From Symsagittifera roscoffensis (Eukaryota; Xenacoelomorpha; Acoela; Convolutidae), in assembly GCF_963678635.1 (NCBI RefSeq), contig NC_087068.1, forward strand, positions 59,582,872 to 59,646,871: a DNA stretch of 64,000 nucleotides, written 5' to 3'. Made by a program: the position numbers and the translations under genes. The notes under the pieces were generated by a model, which did no database searches, was not told where the DNA came from, and saw only the letters and a program-made list of their open reading frames with translations. Positions within the stretch are counted from its first letter, which is position 1, and each line of letters starts with the position of its first letter. Shown here piece after piece: positions 1-12,441 of the stretch.

Positions 1-294
1 TTGACTCACTACAAATACCTTCAATCTTTGTCGACAATAAGTATTTCACTGACACGAAAAACTTCCACTTTCCTCAAGTAATCACCTCAAAAAATTACAC
101 CATACTTCATCCGTCCTTCATATGAAAATTTCGAATTTTAAACTTCTTGAACACAGATGGGTGGAGTGAGTTCAAAACCAATAATTTTTTTGTATCTAAT
201 TGTGTTGCTTGATGAAAATTACTGTAGAAAGTTTAGAACTAACCAAACTTGATCCTTCACTAACATTCAAGACAATTTGTAAACTGAAGCTTTC

Positions 295-321
295 TATAGT
301 TTACCTATAGTTTACCTATAG
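295..321. repeat. Short 11-bp tandem repeat
   Basis: The unit TATAGTTTACC occurs twice and is followed by a partial TATAG. The same array is at 12,736-12,762 in the long-repeat partner. It lies just upstream of sequence resembling the retroelement leader. Confidence 0.85.
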
Positions 322-660
322 CTTTCTTAGAAGAATACCAGTTTATACTATTTCTTTTGAGTTTAGGAGATATAAGAGTAATATTAGGATTGGTATTTCA
401 CTTAAAAATTGCACGAAGTTATCCGGTCGAAAATAAGATGACAATCAGACGGTGTATTCTATCCAAAATTATTTTATCAGAAAGCCACCCCAGACTTAAA
501 CTCACAAGTAACACTGTAAAGTTTTAGAACTAACCAATAATGATCAACTATCAAGGTTTATGACCATTCGTATAGCGAGCAAACGATTTTCAAACAAACC
601 CTTTTTTAATTTAAACTTAGCGAATTAAAAAAAGAATAGACAATTTAGACTGGAAACAAC

Positions 661-870
661 ATGAAAAAAATAAACCAAATCGCAAATAAAAGTACCTTCT
701 TCCCACGTCTGAAAAAGTCTAAATCAAGTCTTGAAACCAAGTCAATAACAAAGGTGAAACCAGGTCACAGACAGAACAACAGACCAAATCTATATATGTG
801 GATTGGTTTACTATTCTTCAACCCTCTGTCTCGTATCAAAATCCGTTTAATTATGGTTAAGCTTACGTAG
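661..870 (+). other. Small chance ORF in decayed leader
   Basis: A 69-codon ATG frame lying in the region equivalent to the retroelement leader, rich in Lys, Asn and Ser. The identical frame at 13,102-13,311 is explained by the long direct repeat, so conservation is not evidence of function. Copies A and B show no equivalent frame in their leaders. Most likely a chance ORF. Confidence 0.3.
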
Positions 871-1129
871 ATGTAAAGAACGTCACATTGTTTTGAGAGC
901 AGTAGAAAATCATTCTAACCAATTGATATACTCACTCTCCAACTCAGCTTACTAAACAATAATATACACGATTGATTACTTCGAGGATTAGGATAACCTC
1001 ACAAAAAAAGTAATGACTAACAGTTTTGGGAATGAAAACTCACACTCGGTTTTTACATTCATCAGTCTAACACTTAAATAAGGAGATTACCTTAAAACAA
1101 TTAAACATTAATCTCCATAATTGTTTAAT

Positions 1130-1475
1130 AAAAGATATAGGACAAGATTTCGCTATTACGCCACAAAAACAAAAAGAAAACATTATCAGATCAAAAGGCA
1201 AGCAAAATAAAAAGCTATTTTTTCTCACCAAAAAGAAATGATAAAAAAAATTCTAGAACAAAAAACGCTATTACACGACAAAGAACAAAGCAGTTGATAA
1301 CCATTAATTTTTTTCCGAAACCGAAGGTACAACGGCATCATACATAAAAGGCAAACGAAGAAAAAAATATATATCCCATTTAGTAAGACTATAGAACTGG
1401 GATCAACCACTAAGACACATTTAAATATACAAATTAACCAATACCACACGAAAATTGATTCAATACGACAAAAGT
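1130..1475 (+). pseudogene. Remnant of retroelement ORF1
   Basis: The stretch at about 1340-1465 lines up with the end of ORF1 in copy A (41,540-41,655). It keeps the sequence for an Asn-rich block that ends in a run resembling NQPIRHI, and the A-rich, Lys/Arg-coding part before it. Stops and indels interrupt every frame. Its presence shows that ORF1 is an old part of this family and not a recent gain of copies A and B. Confidence 0.6.
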
Positions 1476-1479
1476 TTTG

Positions 1480-3384
1480 ACGATGACTCTATCCTGCCAT
1501 TTGTCATCAACCCATTAAGTGACCCGTCAAAAGTAATTTATTCGATTTTGCCACAACTTGATAGTAAATTTGTTTCAAAAGAGAAACAGTCCATGCAGAC
1601 AAGAACTGAAATTAAGAAGACAAGTGCTTGATGACTACCTACCCGGTCTAAGCAATATGATTTCCCACTATGGCAATTTCCACAATTAAAATTTCATTAC
1701 CAAATCCAATTGATCAAAAACCACGCCAAATCAATACAGCTGACAAAGAATTAGATTTCTCGAAAAGTTTAGGTAAAATAGTTTTAAATAATCCGACATT
1801 AAAACTCACAAGGAGCAAACTCAATCTTCATAAATGATGTTTTCTCAAGCATTTACAGTTAGATTTAAATATAGGAGACAAATGCCACATTTTTTCCAAC
1901 TCCCCCAAAATATCATCTCGACACCCAATACTAAGTACAAAAGACTTTTCTCTTCACGATTGTTAGACTCAATCTGTGAAACACTCACTGACATCGAAAT
2001 TTCACCAAAAATAAATAATTCAAGTTGATCTACCAAAAACACTAGCATGGTTCATTATAGATTAATCTCTACATAGATAAAACTTAATTTTACAGTGACG
2101 AAGATACAATTCTAGCAGATGAAACATATTACATATGCTAACCAGAATGGTACCACGATTCAATTTACAATATACCAAAAGATATCTTCAGTGCAGCAAT
2201 TGAATCTGATCCAGGTCATATAGATTACTTAAAATTAGGTCCATTAACAACAGACACCACACATTTAAATTACAACACAAAGTTTTGTTTTCTGATAGGA
2301 TATTTCATAACAGTCTACTGTCAATTTTCATAAGACTTAGAATAGGTTAAAAGGAATTACGAAGATTTTCGAACGCCATCATCTTTCGTGAATGAAAAAT
2401 TGTTGAAACAATACCCACAACAACAAAACAAAACTTTTCGCCTATCCATTTTAAAACAACGACATCACACAACAAAAAAATTCCGTTTCTACAAACCTTA
2501 CAATCAACAGTTAAACCAATAGTTGTTACTAATTATTCTCAAACGGATTACCAAACATATAGATCAAAAACTAATGATCATCCGACAAAAAACAAAAGTA
2601 TTTAATTGGAAATAGTTTTTCAAATCACAGTCACAACCTCTGTACAAATTTTAAACTTACCAATCCGATATTACGACCACCAGTTACAACATACTCCCAA
2701 TCTCATGAACATAATTATATTTGGCAAACATATGAAAAACCAATATTCCAATGTGTAAACAGATCGCACACTACTATCCATTTTTTCAACAAAATAATTA
2801 TAACACTACTAAGAGACAATTCAAAAGAAAATAACATTCAATGTAAGCTAAACACCCAAAATATCAATAGAACGACAAAATCAACAAGATGATACATTTC
2901 AACCAGATTTTTTTTTGAACCTTACATAAATTCATCAAGACCACAAAAAACACAAGAAAAACATTCTAAAAGACAAAAGTATTTGCACAACCAGATCATA
3001 AAATACATACACAATGCCAAATTAATGCTCAAGGCTATCAATCCGATTCAATGAGATAGGAAATTCCACTACTCTATAATTCACAACAACACGAAAATAT
3101 CAAAAATCAACTCACAAAGTTTACACAAAAACCACATACAGCAGAATCACCTCAAATGACATGAACCCATACCTCATGGCTGGATCACACAAAGTTAAAA
3201 TTCAAGAGACTACAATAAAGAATTGGCAGAAAAACTCTAACTATATTTCTAACCAAATTTCTAACTATATACGAAAAAGAACCCGAAGTTTAAACGAAGA
3301 CCATCATTTAAAAAAGGTGTAAATATTGTCGCAAATACGTACACAGCATTGCTGAATGCAGGCAAAAATAACAAGATAAATTAT
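1480..3384 (+). pseudogene. gag: Decayed gag with intact-looking zinc knuckle
   Basis: The N-terminal half follows ORF2 of copy A in order, including the start of the repeated module near 2550 (equivalent to 42,782). Near 3190-3280 it jumps from the equivalent of 43,440 to about 44,145, so the capsid core is gone and the gag duplication of A and B is absent. At 3318-3359 the codons still give a CX2CX4HX4C knuckle, the nucleic-acid-binding motif of Gag nucleocapsids. Many stops; not translatable as one protein. Confidence 0.8.
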
Positions 3385-5036
3385 ATCGGTCAAAAAAACT
3401 TTCTTTTCAAAATCTTATCCTATCTACAACCAACAATGTAAATATAGAAAACTAATAACTGGACTTGTATGTGGATTTTCACCCAACTTTACCAATAAAA
3501 TAATAATCGAAACATCGAAACACACAACAATTACATACGTGTGACCTTGATTTCAGACCATTGACCAAATCACAAAATCTTTAGATTAACAATTTTGTCC
3601 ATAAAAAATGCAAGAAAAATACAAATACAGACATGATCGCATTACATATATATAACCATTCTCCATAAAAAAATCACACTTCCTCTAGGACTAATAGGAC
3701 ATTGCGAAATCGAAGCATCATTATATTCCACTCAAGAAAAAGCATACAATGTAAAAAAATTCTAAAAGTTTCAGTGTTTTGTCAATCTACAATACTAAAC
3801 GAAGAGTTATCCTTTAACAATATCACAAACGAACCAAAACTAAACTCGAATTAATTTCAAGAAACCCTTTACTTCGAACCCATGATTATAATTTCTACAA
3901 TTGAACAGCAACATAGAATTATACAATTGAACAGCAACATTTTCCGAAAATGTTTAACTTCCAACACTCTCAAATAAATCACAGTGAGTTTGTAATATAA
4001 AAATATAATACCCCAATCTTCAAGCAATCTCAAAATTTGATGTCAATAAATCATTCTCACCATTACCTCTTTCACTCAAACCCGACGCAATTTTCAAACC
4101 GTGGCGCGTAAGTAAGATTCCAATACACATACATGACAAAGTAACCAGACTTCCAGATATTCTTGAACAATACAATATTTTTTGCTAGTTAACAAAGAAC
4201 AAAAAACAAAAACAAAAAAATATATAAACCCAGTCATTATTCTCGCAAAAAGTGAATCTTTTAAGATAGTCATAGTTGCAAAATGTTTTTCGCTCTTTAA
4301 TTGATGAACCAAAATGCAATTATAACAAGTAATGCTCACAAAAACAAACGGACAATAATATACATTAGCAGATATGAATAGCGCATATAACCAAAAGCCA
4401 CTAGACAAATAATCACGCCGCCTAACGCAATTCTCAATTGGAAACCAACAGTATGAGATTATTAGATTATCCTATGGCATCTCAACATGACCAGCAGTTT
4501 TTTCTACACTAATCAGTAAAGTCTCAAGACCGCTAATCCTAAGTAATAATGGAATTCCAGACAAATCACAAGCAACACAAGAATAGTTCGAAAATTTAAA
4601 TAAACACCAAAAATTTTTGTTAAATGAAAAAACGAAAGCAGCTCCAGACAAATCACATTTAATTCTTACCCGTGTAAAGTTTTAACCGACATAATGTTGA
4701 AGGAAAAACAATTACACCATAAAATTAAGAATAGATGCAATTTTCAAACTTCAACTACCATCTAATGAAAAGAAAATACGAGACTACCTGGGAATAATAC
4801 ATTTCTTAAACAAATATGTTTAAAAATGCAGCCTTTTCTTAGACCATTTGACAAATTAAAACGTCAACAAACCAAATATGATTGAGCCCTAGAACATCAA
4901 AAACGTTTCGACGAAATTAAAACACTTCTCAGCGAACAAGTGTCAAACACTGTCCCAGATCGAAACTAACCCTTTTATGCAATTTGCGATGCATCCAATA
5001 TTGGATCTGGTCCAGCACATTTACTGACTCATCACT
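3385..5036 (+). pseudogene. pol: Decayed protease tail, RT and RNase H start
   Basis: Begins at the equivalent of 47,130 in copy A, so the DSGA protease active site present in A and B is missing: the knuckle is joined almost directly to the protease-RT linker. RT is then followed through the equivalents of the A-motif region (near 4360) and beyond. The last clear match is the RNase H start (CDASN block, about 4985-5010). The remainder of RNase H and all of integrase are absent. Stops and frameshifts occur throughout. Confidence 0.8.
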
Positions 5037-6540
5037 AACCCTGAAGACTAAGAAAGTTAAAAGGTTTAAAAATAATAACACAAAAAGACAATTTCTGGAA
5101 CTTAGTAATTTTTTATATATTTTTTTGCAGACTCTGTACATCAAACACAACTTGAACAACACCAAGTTCATATACAACTAGATGAAAACTTTCCTTATCA
5201 CGGTGCACACTGACGCGACATCCACGATGAAAACTGGAAGCCTAAATTAAAATAAACGACCCATTGAATTGCAAAGCTAACACAAAAAACTCAGGATATC
5301 AAGAGATAATGTTCTTTGATTGGAATTTTAAATTTGAAAAATTTCAATTAGTACGTGGTTTAAGTGATGACATAGTATTATATTAAGGAGTCCGCTTACC
5401 TTGCACAAATGATCAAGATTATTGAGACCTTACCACTCATTCCTAGGCAACCATTATTTGGTTTCCTGAAGACACATATACCACTTTTCAAGTTGCGAGA
5501 ATGACAAATTTTTAAAAGTTTTTTATAGAATTTATATGATTTGATCATTTACACTCTTATGGAAAACGATTAGATGAAAAATCATTTGGCAACATACAAG
5601 GAATAGAAAACAGCTTAACACGATTTCGAAAGTATCCTGAAACAGAGTTAGCTTGTAATTACTGAAAACCAGTTTTTCGCACTCAACACTCAGAAATACT
5701 TTTCAAATCAGAAAAAGAATTCGATTTGAAAACAGTAAAATTTGCAATCTCCATATCGCATCCCAATCAAAAAGGAAAGAATTAAATATCCTATATGTCA
5801 GTCATATTGTACTAAAAACAATGGAAACATTGGAGGAAAACACCAGTTGAAACATCGTGACAGTACACGACTACAACAGCTATCACTAAAAAAATACATA
5901 CTTCAGCGCTATCCATTATAAGACTCCTCTTGGTGGGAAACTTGGCTACACTATCAGATGAATTTTTCAACAAATGTCACTTTCTGAAACTAAAACACTA
6001 CATCACTTATGTGAGCTGGAATGAACACAATTATTACAAACTTTAGCAGTTGCCGTTTTTAAAATACCCTGTTCAGGATACCTGATCTCAGGTAGTAGCT
6101 CAAATTCAATTGACTACGAAAGAAACAACCTTTGGTGTTATACATGTCCTAAAAACGTCTCACCACTGTATGTCTTCCAAGACAAAAGATGCTACCGAAG
6201 AACACCAAAAGTTAAGTTTAATTTGTAGATACACTGTCATGACAAATAAGTTTTAGGGTACGACGAAATTAATCCAAACGATGATGGATTATATCTTCTC
6301 ACGCCATATTCTACCTTATTGCAACCTTTGAAGAAGTTTTCACCTGAAAGCATTCGCGCTATAGCTCGAAACCCTAAAATAGATTTACAATGCATAGGCA
6401 TATACTCTAAATTAGATATACAACATCACATACAACAATTTCAAGAACTCCTTAAAAAAACGGAAAACATCAAACAACAGTCTGTACATAAAAATTTTTG
6501 AAAACTCGCTGAAACAGCCGTTTTTTCCGATATCTCGGCT
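5036..6540 (+). pseudogene. Envelope-like segment A (decayed)
   Basis: Starts where RNase H homology ends, at a junction also present at about 21,270. Landmarks shared with segments B and C are a block coding for an ENFP-HGAH-like start (near 5185), a CTNDQDY-like block (near 5405), a Leu/His-rich block (near 6000) and an LWCYTCP-like cysteine block (near 6130-6150). The last 60-codon ATG-less frame (6319-6501) is rich in Gln and Lys. Position after pol and cysteine pairs suggest an envelope glycoprotein gene, but no family motif was recognised. The call is an inference. Confidence 0.45.
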
Positions 6541-6599
6541 GCGTAACAATATCACGCTGGACATTTTTTTAAAAAATCAAAGACTTTTTGTATCTCAAC

Positions 6600-8117
6600 A
6601 AAATTAAGGCGATATACAACTCGGCAAAAATTATCCCTAACTTGGCGCACATGTAAGATTACACTACGATTTCCACGATAAAACTGGGATACTTCATAGT
6701 CGTATAAATGACCCATCAAAATGTAAATCTAGCACAAAAAGTACTCTAATAAAAAATACAACCCAAACAAGTTCAACTCACGCGAGGTTTAAAAAACGGC
6801 AATATTTTATATCGATTTAACAGTTACCTTGTAAGAATGATCAATGATACTGCAACCAGGCATCCATTGTTTGGTTTCCTCAACACACATGTAACATCTT
6901 TCAAGTTGCTAAACTTCAAGCACGAATGTTCAAATTTGAAAAAAAAAATGCATAGATTCTATAACGTTTGACCAAGTACATCCACATAGAACAAAAAAAA
7001 TCTACAGGTCTCTAAGGAACGTAGAAAAATTGAAAATAAGTAAACACCTTTCGGAATACCAGTTTCGGAAACCTTAATCTTAGTTGAACATGAACAACGA
7101 TTTGATATAAAAACAGTAACCTTCATAGTTTCTGAACGCTACAAATTACAATAGAGAAAAATTCTTATATACCAGTCAAACTAAAAAAAAGCAATGGACA
7201 AATCGGTAAAAAACTTTTTCAAGAAAAATCCAGGAAACACGTCTACAGGAACTATAACTTTTGAACCACGCATGTTTTGGAGCAATTCACATGGACACGA
7301 AACTTGATTACACTAAAACTAGATATTTTCAAGAAAAGTCACTATCAGAAGCTGAAACACTACATCATCTTGGTGATTAAGAAAAGAAACAGATTCTACA
7401 AACACTAGAACTAGCAGTATCAAAAATTGTTTATCCAGGAAAACTACTCTCAGTTAATTGCTCAAATTTCCTTGATTAGGAAGGAAACATATTTTAGTAC
7501 TACAATCTATATCTGTAAACTTGATTGATGTAAGTTTTTGATTGATTAAAACTTTTGATGTAAGCTTTTAAGGAATTAAGGATTACATTTTTCTCAATGA
7601 GGAAAAGTATCGCCCACAAGATATTTTCACGATCAATTTCGTTAGTTTCATTTTTATCAGACATGAGTTATTAGCTTTTTTAGGATGGCCATACTACTTC
7701 CAAGAAATTTTGACTATAGAAAATTATCAGCAAAACCGAACACACACAAAATGGTACAATCATTACACCGAGAGCACCTCCACAGTTACACAATTCATCA
7801 AATCATAATCAATTACAAGTAATTCCACAAACAGTTATTGAACCACTTTATCATTAGCATCACGACTCCATCAAAGCTATGAAATAAAACGGAGCTTCAT
7901 CTCGCATATTGCTTATTAGCCACTAAATATTGATGCCACAAATGAAAACATAACAGAGCAACCACACAAATTTAAGCTTCGTTTTCAAAACAACAATGGT
8001 TTTAGCCCACGATGAGCCGCCAAGTTGGATCTCTCCATCGTTCCTTGAATGTATTAAAGTTTTAAGTTTAAATACTCGACGCAGCTTACAAATACTACCA
8101 CACTAATAACATATACC
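6600..8117 (+). pseudogene. Envelope-like segment B and tail (decayed)
   Basis: Begins at a breakpoint inside the envelope-like start and repeats the landmarks of segment A in order: the HGAH-like block at about 6645, the long middle, and the Leu/His-rich block near 7355. It then runs to a tail at about 7660-8050 that matches 19,240-19,830, ending in a DEP-W-T/S-like block. Heavily broken. With A and C it makes three serial copies of one envelope-like module in 5 kb. Confidence 0.45.
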
Positions 8118-8905
8118 GGAAATTGCAACGATACTCACACCAGATTAAATTGGATGCAACTGGAAAAACTTTACTTTTGAAACAAAATACCGACGTTTTC
8201 ACAAAAACACCATATTCTAAACCTTCATTTTTGATACGAAATTACAAGCAACAACTACGAAAAGTTCTAACAATGTTTAAATTCCGTACTCAAAATAAAC
8301 CACAAGTTTTCCAAGAAAAAATTAAACAACTAGCTATTTCTTTCCTGAAATAACCGAATAGATATGCTACATCAAAGATCAATGATGGAAAAAAACTTTC
8401 ACCTGTACTACTTTCACTCAAACCGACGCAGTTTTCAAGAAGGAACGCGCAATTAAGGTCCCTATACATTTACAATACAAAGTAAATAGACTCTCAAACA
8501 TTCTCGAACAGTACGAAGGTATTTAACAGAAAAACAACCAAAAGGAAACATGTTCAAAAACTCGGTTATTATTTTAGCAAAAGAATCTCTAAAGATAGTA
8601 CTCGACGCTTAAATTCTCTAAGAGATACCTAAATTCTCTAAGAGATGAATTAAAACGTAACTGAACGTTAGAACGAATACAAGTGAAACTTTCGAAAATA
8701 AATGCAATTAGTTGTACAAAAGCAGATACGAAGAGTGCATCTAATCAAAAGCCCCAAGATAAAAAAATCATGATGATTAACACAACTTGTCATTAAACGT
8801 GAACAAAGCGAAAAAAATATATATTTCATGGAATTTCCATAGCACCATGCTCTTTCTTCATTCATGAGCAAAGTTTTCGCACCATTAAAATAAGTAATTA
8901 CCTTA
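8118..8905 (+). pseudogene. pol: Isolated protease-linker/RT fragment
   Basis: Matches copy A from about 47,575 (a TD-FTKTPY block) through the RT fingers to about 48,260 (the block before YLDD). The 8123-8353 frame is the best preserved part: 76 codons with no stop. It lies between two envelope-like segments with neither gag nor integrase attached, so it is a rearrangement product. At the position where copies A and B carry an in-frame stop (47,979 and 59,207), this fragment has a sense codon. Confidence 0.8.
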
Positions 8906-10340
8906 TCGCACAATTAGACTATGTTTTGGCACAATCGGACAGATGACTCATCAAAAGGCAGAGCTAGCACAAAAAGCAGCGGATATCACGAGAAAAAAAA
9001 TTGGAAAACACAATTCAAACAAATTTCAACTCACATTGAATTTAGGAGACGACACTTAAAAATATTAAGGCATCCACTTTCTCTGTAAGAAAAATCAAGG
9101 GTACTGCGACCCCGCAACTCGTATCCAGGCAACAATTGTTTGATTTCCCGAAAACTCATGTACCATCTTTAAACTTGCTAAATTTCAAGCACGAACGATT
9201 AATTTTCACGAAAAATAGTTTATAGAATCTATACCGTTAATCTACTGTCTGTTCCAAAAAACAACCTACTAGTCCCTATAGGAACGTAGAAGAACTGAAA
9301 ATATATAGATTCGTTTTCTACTCTACCCAGAAATCGATTTTGGATGCTTGTATTGGAAATCTCTGTTTGTAACACATTGTTCCTAACACCGAATTGAAAT
9401 TAAAAAAAAAAGATTTGTTATGAAAATAAGAAAAGCCAGAGTTCCTGAACAAGCTTCAAACCACAAGAGAGGCTTCAAAAACTCTAATAAAACTACAAAA
9501 ATATCATGAAAATTTCGTTGAAAAACTTCTTCCAGAAAACCGTGACAAAACACGTCTACAAGAACTATCACTAAAAAACCACACATATTTGGGAGCAGTC
9601 ATTTTAATAAACACTTGATTAGATACTTGATTACACTTTAAGTAGAGATTTCATGAAATGTTACGTCATTATCAAAAATCGAAACATTACATCATCCATG
9701 AGAATTAGATAGAACACCGATTCTACAATCACTAGCACTAGCAGTATTAAAGATTCATCATGCAGGATACCTATTCTCAGGTTATTGCTCAAATTTCAAT
9801 GATTACAAGAACAAAATTTTTCTACCAGAATTTCCTTACGAATGTCTCACCACTACATGTCTTTGCAGACAAACAACGCTGTCGAAAAGTAACTATTGTT
9901 TTTTAAAAAAAAAAAAATTTCTAGATATTTTACCAGGACGCACCTATTTTTAGAATGCCGCTGTCGCATGTTGATCATAATAAAGCCAGCTCAACCGCCA
10001 TGAAGATTAAAAATTTTTCCTCCACACCAAACCAAAAAATAAGACCACCTCTAAAAAAATTTCACCCGAAAATTTACGGGCAATAGCCAGAAACTCCATT
10101 ACCGACTAACAATTCATAGAAGTTGATTCTAAACCTGCAATGCAATATTCATATACGAACAAAATAATTTCAAGAACTTCTCGAAAAAAAGACACCATAC
10201 AAAGACCATCAATCGATAAAAATGAAAATTAAGAATCTTGCTGAAACAACTGATTTCTCAGGTATCTATAAGCAAGATTACAGTGGATGTTTCAAAGAAT
10301 TTAACGATAATGTTTATCTCAATGGAGCAAGAAATTTCAT
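8906..10340 (+). pseudogene. Envelope-like segment C (decayed)
   Basis: Third copy of the envelope-like module, joined directly to the RT fragment at about 8906. It follows segments A and B through the middle part (8930-9240), the Leu/His-rich block (about 9660-9720) and the cysteine-block region (about 9790-9900). It then gives the Gln/Lys-rich tail seen at 6319-6501, here at about 10,060-10,220. Frames are broken. Same functional caveat as segment A. Confidence 0.45.
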
Positions 10341-10848
10341 GATTAATAATTTTTTTTTAACATAAATTTTTTTTTTTAGAAAAATTAGCTATTTTAGAAT
10401 GGCCCAATTACATCCAAGAAATATTGACTATTCTATACGCAAAGTTTAATTTTATAGAATTTTTCATTTCAATTCTAGAAGAAACAAAAAACACAGATGC
10501 AATTCACACAGAAGTCAAAGGGCAACTCAGCGTAGCAAGAACATTATTTGCAGGGTATTTTTTGTTCTTTTTCACTTCTTAAAGGAACTTACAACAAATG
10601 TGCAATCCATACACGAGTCAAAAGACAAGTCAGCGTAGCAAAAATATTATTCGCAAGAGTTTTTGGCTTTTTCTCCAAAAGTTAATTTATTACTAGACGC
10701 ACAAATTAATGAATACATTTTCAGAAACTATAAACAGAAGCAAACACACATGATACTCGAAAAAAAGCACATCTATTACAGCGACCAGTCTATTGCTGGT
10801 ACTACCTACACAGCCCTAATAAAAAGTTTGACCAATTTTGCACGCTAA
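10341..10848 (+). pseudogene. Envelope-like C-terminal part with internal duplication
   Basis: Two adjacent stretches (about 10,500-10,590 and 10,605-10,680) repeat each other and are related to 19,355-19,445. Each codes for a CAG-like polar run followed by a hydrophobic, Phe/Gly-rich stretch of the sort seen in membrane-fusion peptides or membrane anchors. The matching stretch at 19,390-19,480 is the least damaged. Fusion-peptide identity is only an inference from hydrophobicity. Confidence 0.35.
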
Positions 10849-10867
10849 CGTCAAAACACTAAATCAA

Positions 10868-11026
10868 ATGAATCTAATTTTGACAATTTTGATAACTTGC
10901 AACTCACTTTCAACTTCCTTACTTCCCATTGAAGACTCCCGTCCCATTATCATCCCGTATGAATACATCCAGCCTGTTGAGATAGCATTTGTAGAAAAAA
11001 CACTTGAAATGAGTTTTAACCATTAA
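10868..11026 (+). CDS. Short ORF with signal-peptide-like start
   Basis: A 52-codon ATG frame starting MNLILTILITCNS, a short hydrophobic N-terminus like a signal peptide, followed by a Pro/Ile-rich segment and a stop. It lies downstream of the envelope-like C-terminal part, where an element's third ORF could also begin. No partner copy was seen elsewhere in the window. It may be the broken start of another secreted or envelope-like protein, or chance. Confidence 0.25.
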   Translation: MNLILTILITCNSLSTSLLPIEDSRPIIIPYEYIQPVEIAFVEKTLEMSFNH

Positions 11027-11029
11027 CTC

Positions 11030-12441
11030 TATAATCTCATCGAATTTTACTGAATTCACAGTGACTCCCGGAAAAGTTAAAATCATCCGAATACTCGAAT
11101 TCTTTGGCCACTCTTAAGTAGTACAAATGTGATTATCTTGCTCGCAAAGCTTCTTATGAAATTGCTTCTGATCCCAAACTTCTTATCCGCAAAGCTTCTT
11201 ATACCAAAATTGAAACTAACTTTCATAATGAATTTGTTTCTGACTTCGACTCTAGGTAAATATGAATTTGATTTCACTAATTTATTTTGAAATTTGAAAT
11301 TTCACCAAAATTTTTAAAAACTGAGAAAGTCAAAAATAAATCTGGATATTTCTAGAAAACTCTCAAATCAATAAGGCTTATCATTTGCAGTAAAATGTCA
11401 ATTATGAAAAAAAGGTTCATTGCTTAGCTGTAAATTAGCAATTAAGATGCAGTGAAACTTCTATAACATGTGATAAACTAATAAACGAGTAATAAGTTCA
11501 AGATAAAAGCTAACTTTTTCAATTGTGCGTTAATTTGTAAACTCCCCAATCTGCAACTTGACTCGCCCCCAATTCACGCACCCCTCTTCACTGTTTTGCA
11601 TTAATTTTCTTTCAATATTTGTATATAAAGGAGTTTCTCAAGTTTCAAATTTTCCCTCAACCCGGTTCGAAGAAGTTATTTTAGTAATAAGCTTGAAAAA
11701 GCAATGCAGCTTACTGAAACCAGCACACTTATAAAAAGTACCGGAAAGTCCCAGGCCCAAAGCAGATCAAAATGGAATAAACTGGATAAAGTATTCTTTT
11801 GAAATTCAAGTCAAGGTTTTGTTAAGAACACATAAAACTTAGTAAACTCCAAGATAACACGAAACAAAGACTAATTGATTTCGAGAGAAGAACACAATCA
11901 AAAGAAGAAAAGAAAAACACCTGATATAAAAGAATGAGAAAGGTACACACAAAAACTCTCCTCAAAGAGACGCTCAAAATAATTCTACAACTAGCCTCAC
12001 TCGACATAAAAGGACGTCATGAGCAACTCTTAAAAATAATGTAACTGATTACAATCCTTTTGCAAAAAAACTAGCAAAGAACATTATAAAACCGAATTAC
12101 TAAAAAGTACAGTATAATGTAAAAAGTTTCACAGAGCAAAAAAACGAGCATCAAAAGGGACGAACTTCCAACTCTGAAATGGGTTATTTCCTGACTTTGC
12201 TTGCGGCAGTCACAAAACTGAAAGTATATAAAGTATGGAGCAGCAATTGTAGCAAAAATAACCATTGGACAAGATTAATGGCCAGGTTGATATTGAAAAC
12301 AAGATACGGTTCCTTGTCAATTGCCGCTTCACTCAGAGAATTCAAATCCTATCTCGCTATTTGAGGGAAGGCACGTAGTTTCAATCTACTTTGCAAAATC
12401 GTCACAACCTCAGCACGGAAATGCAAACTCGATACGATATT
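11030..12441. other. No clear gene; short repeats
   Basis: No supported gene. A phrase near CGCAAAGCTTCTTAT occurs twice at about 11,140-11,205. The remaining frames are short. The right edge joins the long direct repeat. A TATA-like box at 11,622 is listed separately. Confidence 0.5.
11622..11630 (+). promoter_or_regulatory. TATA-like box
   Basis: TATATAAAG preceded by a C-rich stretch and followed by GAG, 25-30 bases before a pyrimidine-rich run. It looks like a core promoter, possibly of a long terminal repeat, but no terminal repeat pair could be matched around it. Confidence 0.25.

Larger units (their letters stand above)
340..6540 (+). mobile_element. Decayed Ty3/Gypsy element 1
   Basis: The order of recognisable pieces matches copies A and B at 39,190-62,549: leader, ORF1, gag, protease tail, RT, start of RNase H. 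The bases around 420-475 match the leader at about 39,890-39,950 (shared blocks such as CGAAAATAAGAT and CAGACGGTGTA). Compared with A and B it lacks the gag capsid core, the protease active site and all of integrase. After RNase H it switches at about 5036 to an envelope-like segment. Every reading frame is broken many times. No terminal repeats could be defined. Confidence 0.85.
1..6599. repeat. Long direct repeat, left copy
   Basis: This block recurs at 12,442-19,033 with only scattered single-base differences, one 8-bp deletion in the right copy near 16,318 and a one-base insertion. The offset is 12,441 at the left and 12,434 at the right. Homology ends sharply after the bases TCTCAAC at 6599 (19,033 in the partner). 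The true left end is unknown because the window starts inside the repeat. It contains one decayed Ty3/Gypsy copy. Confidence 0.95.
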
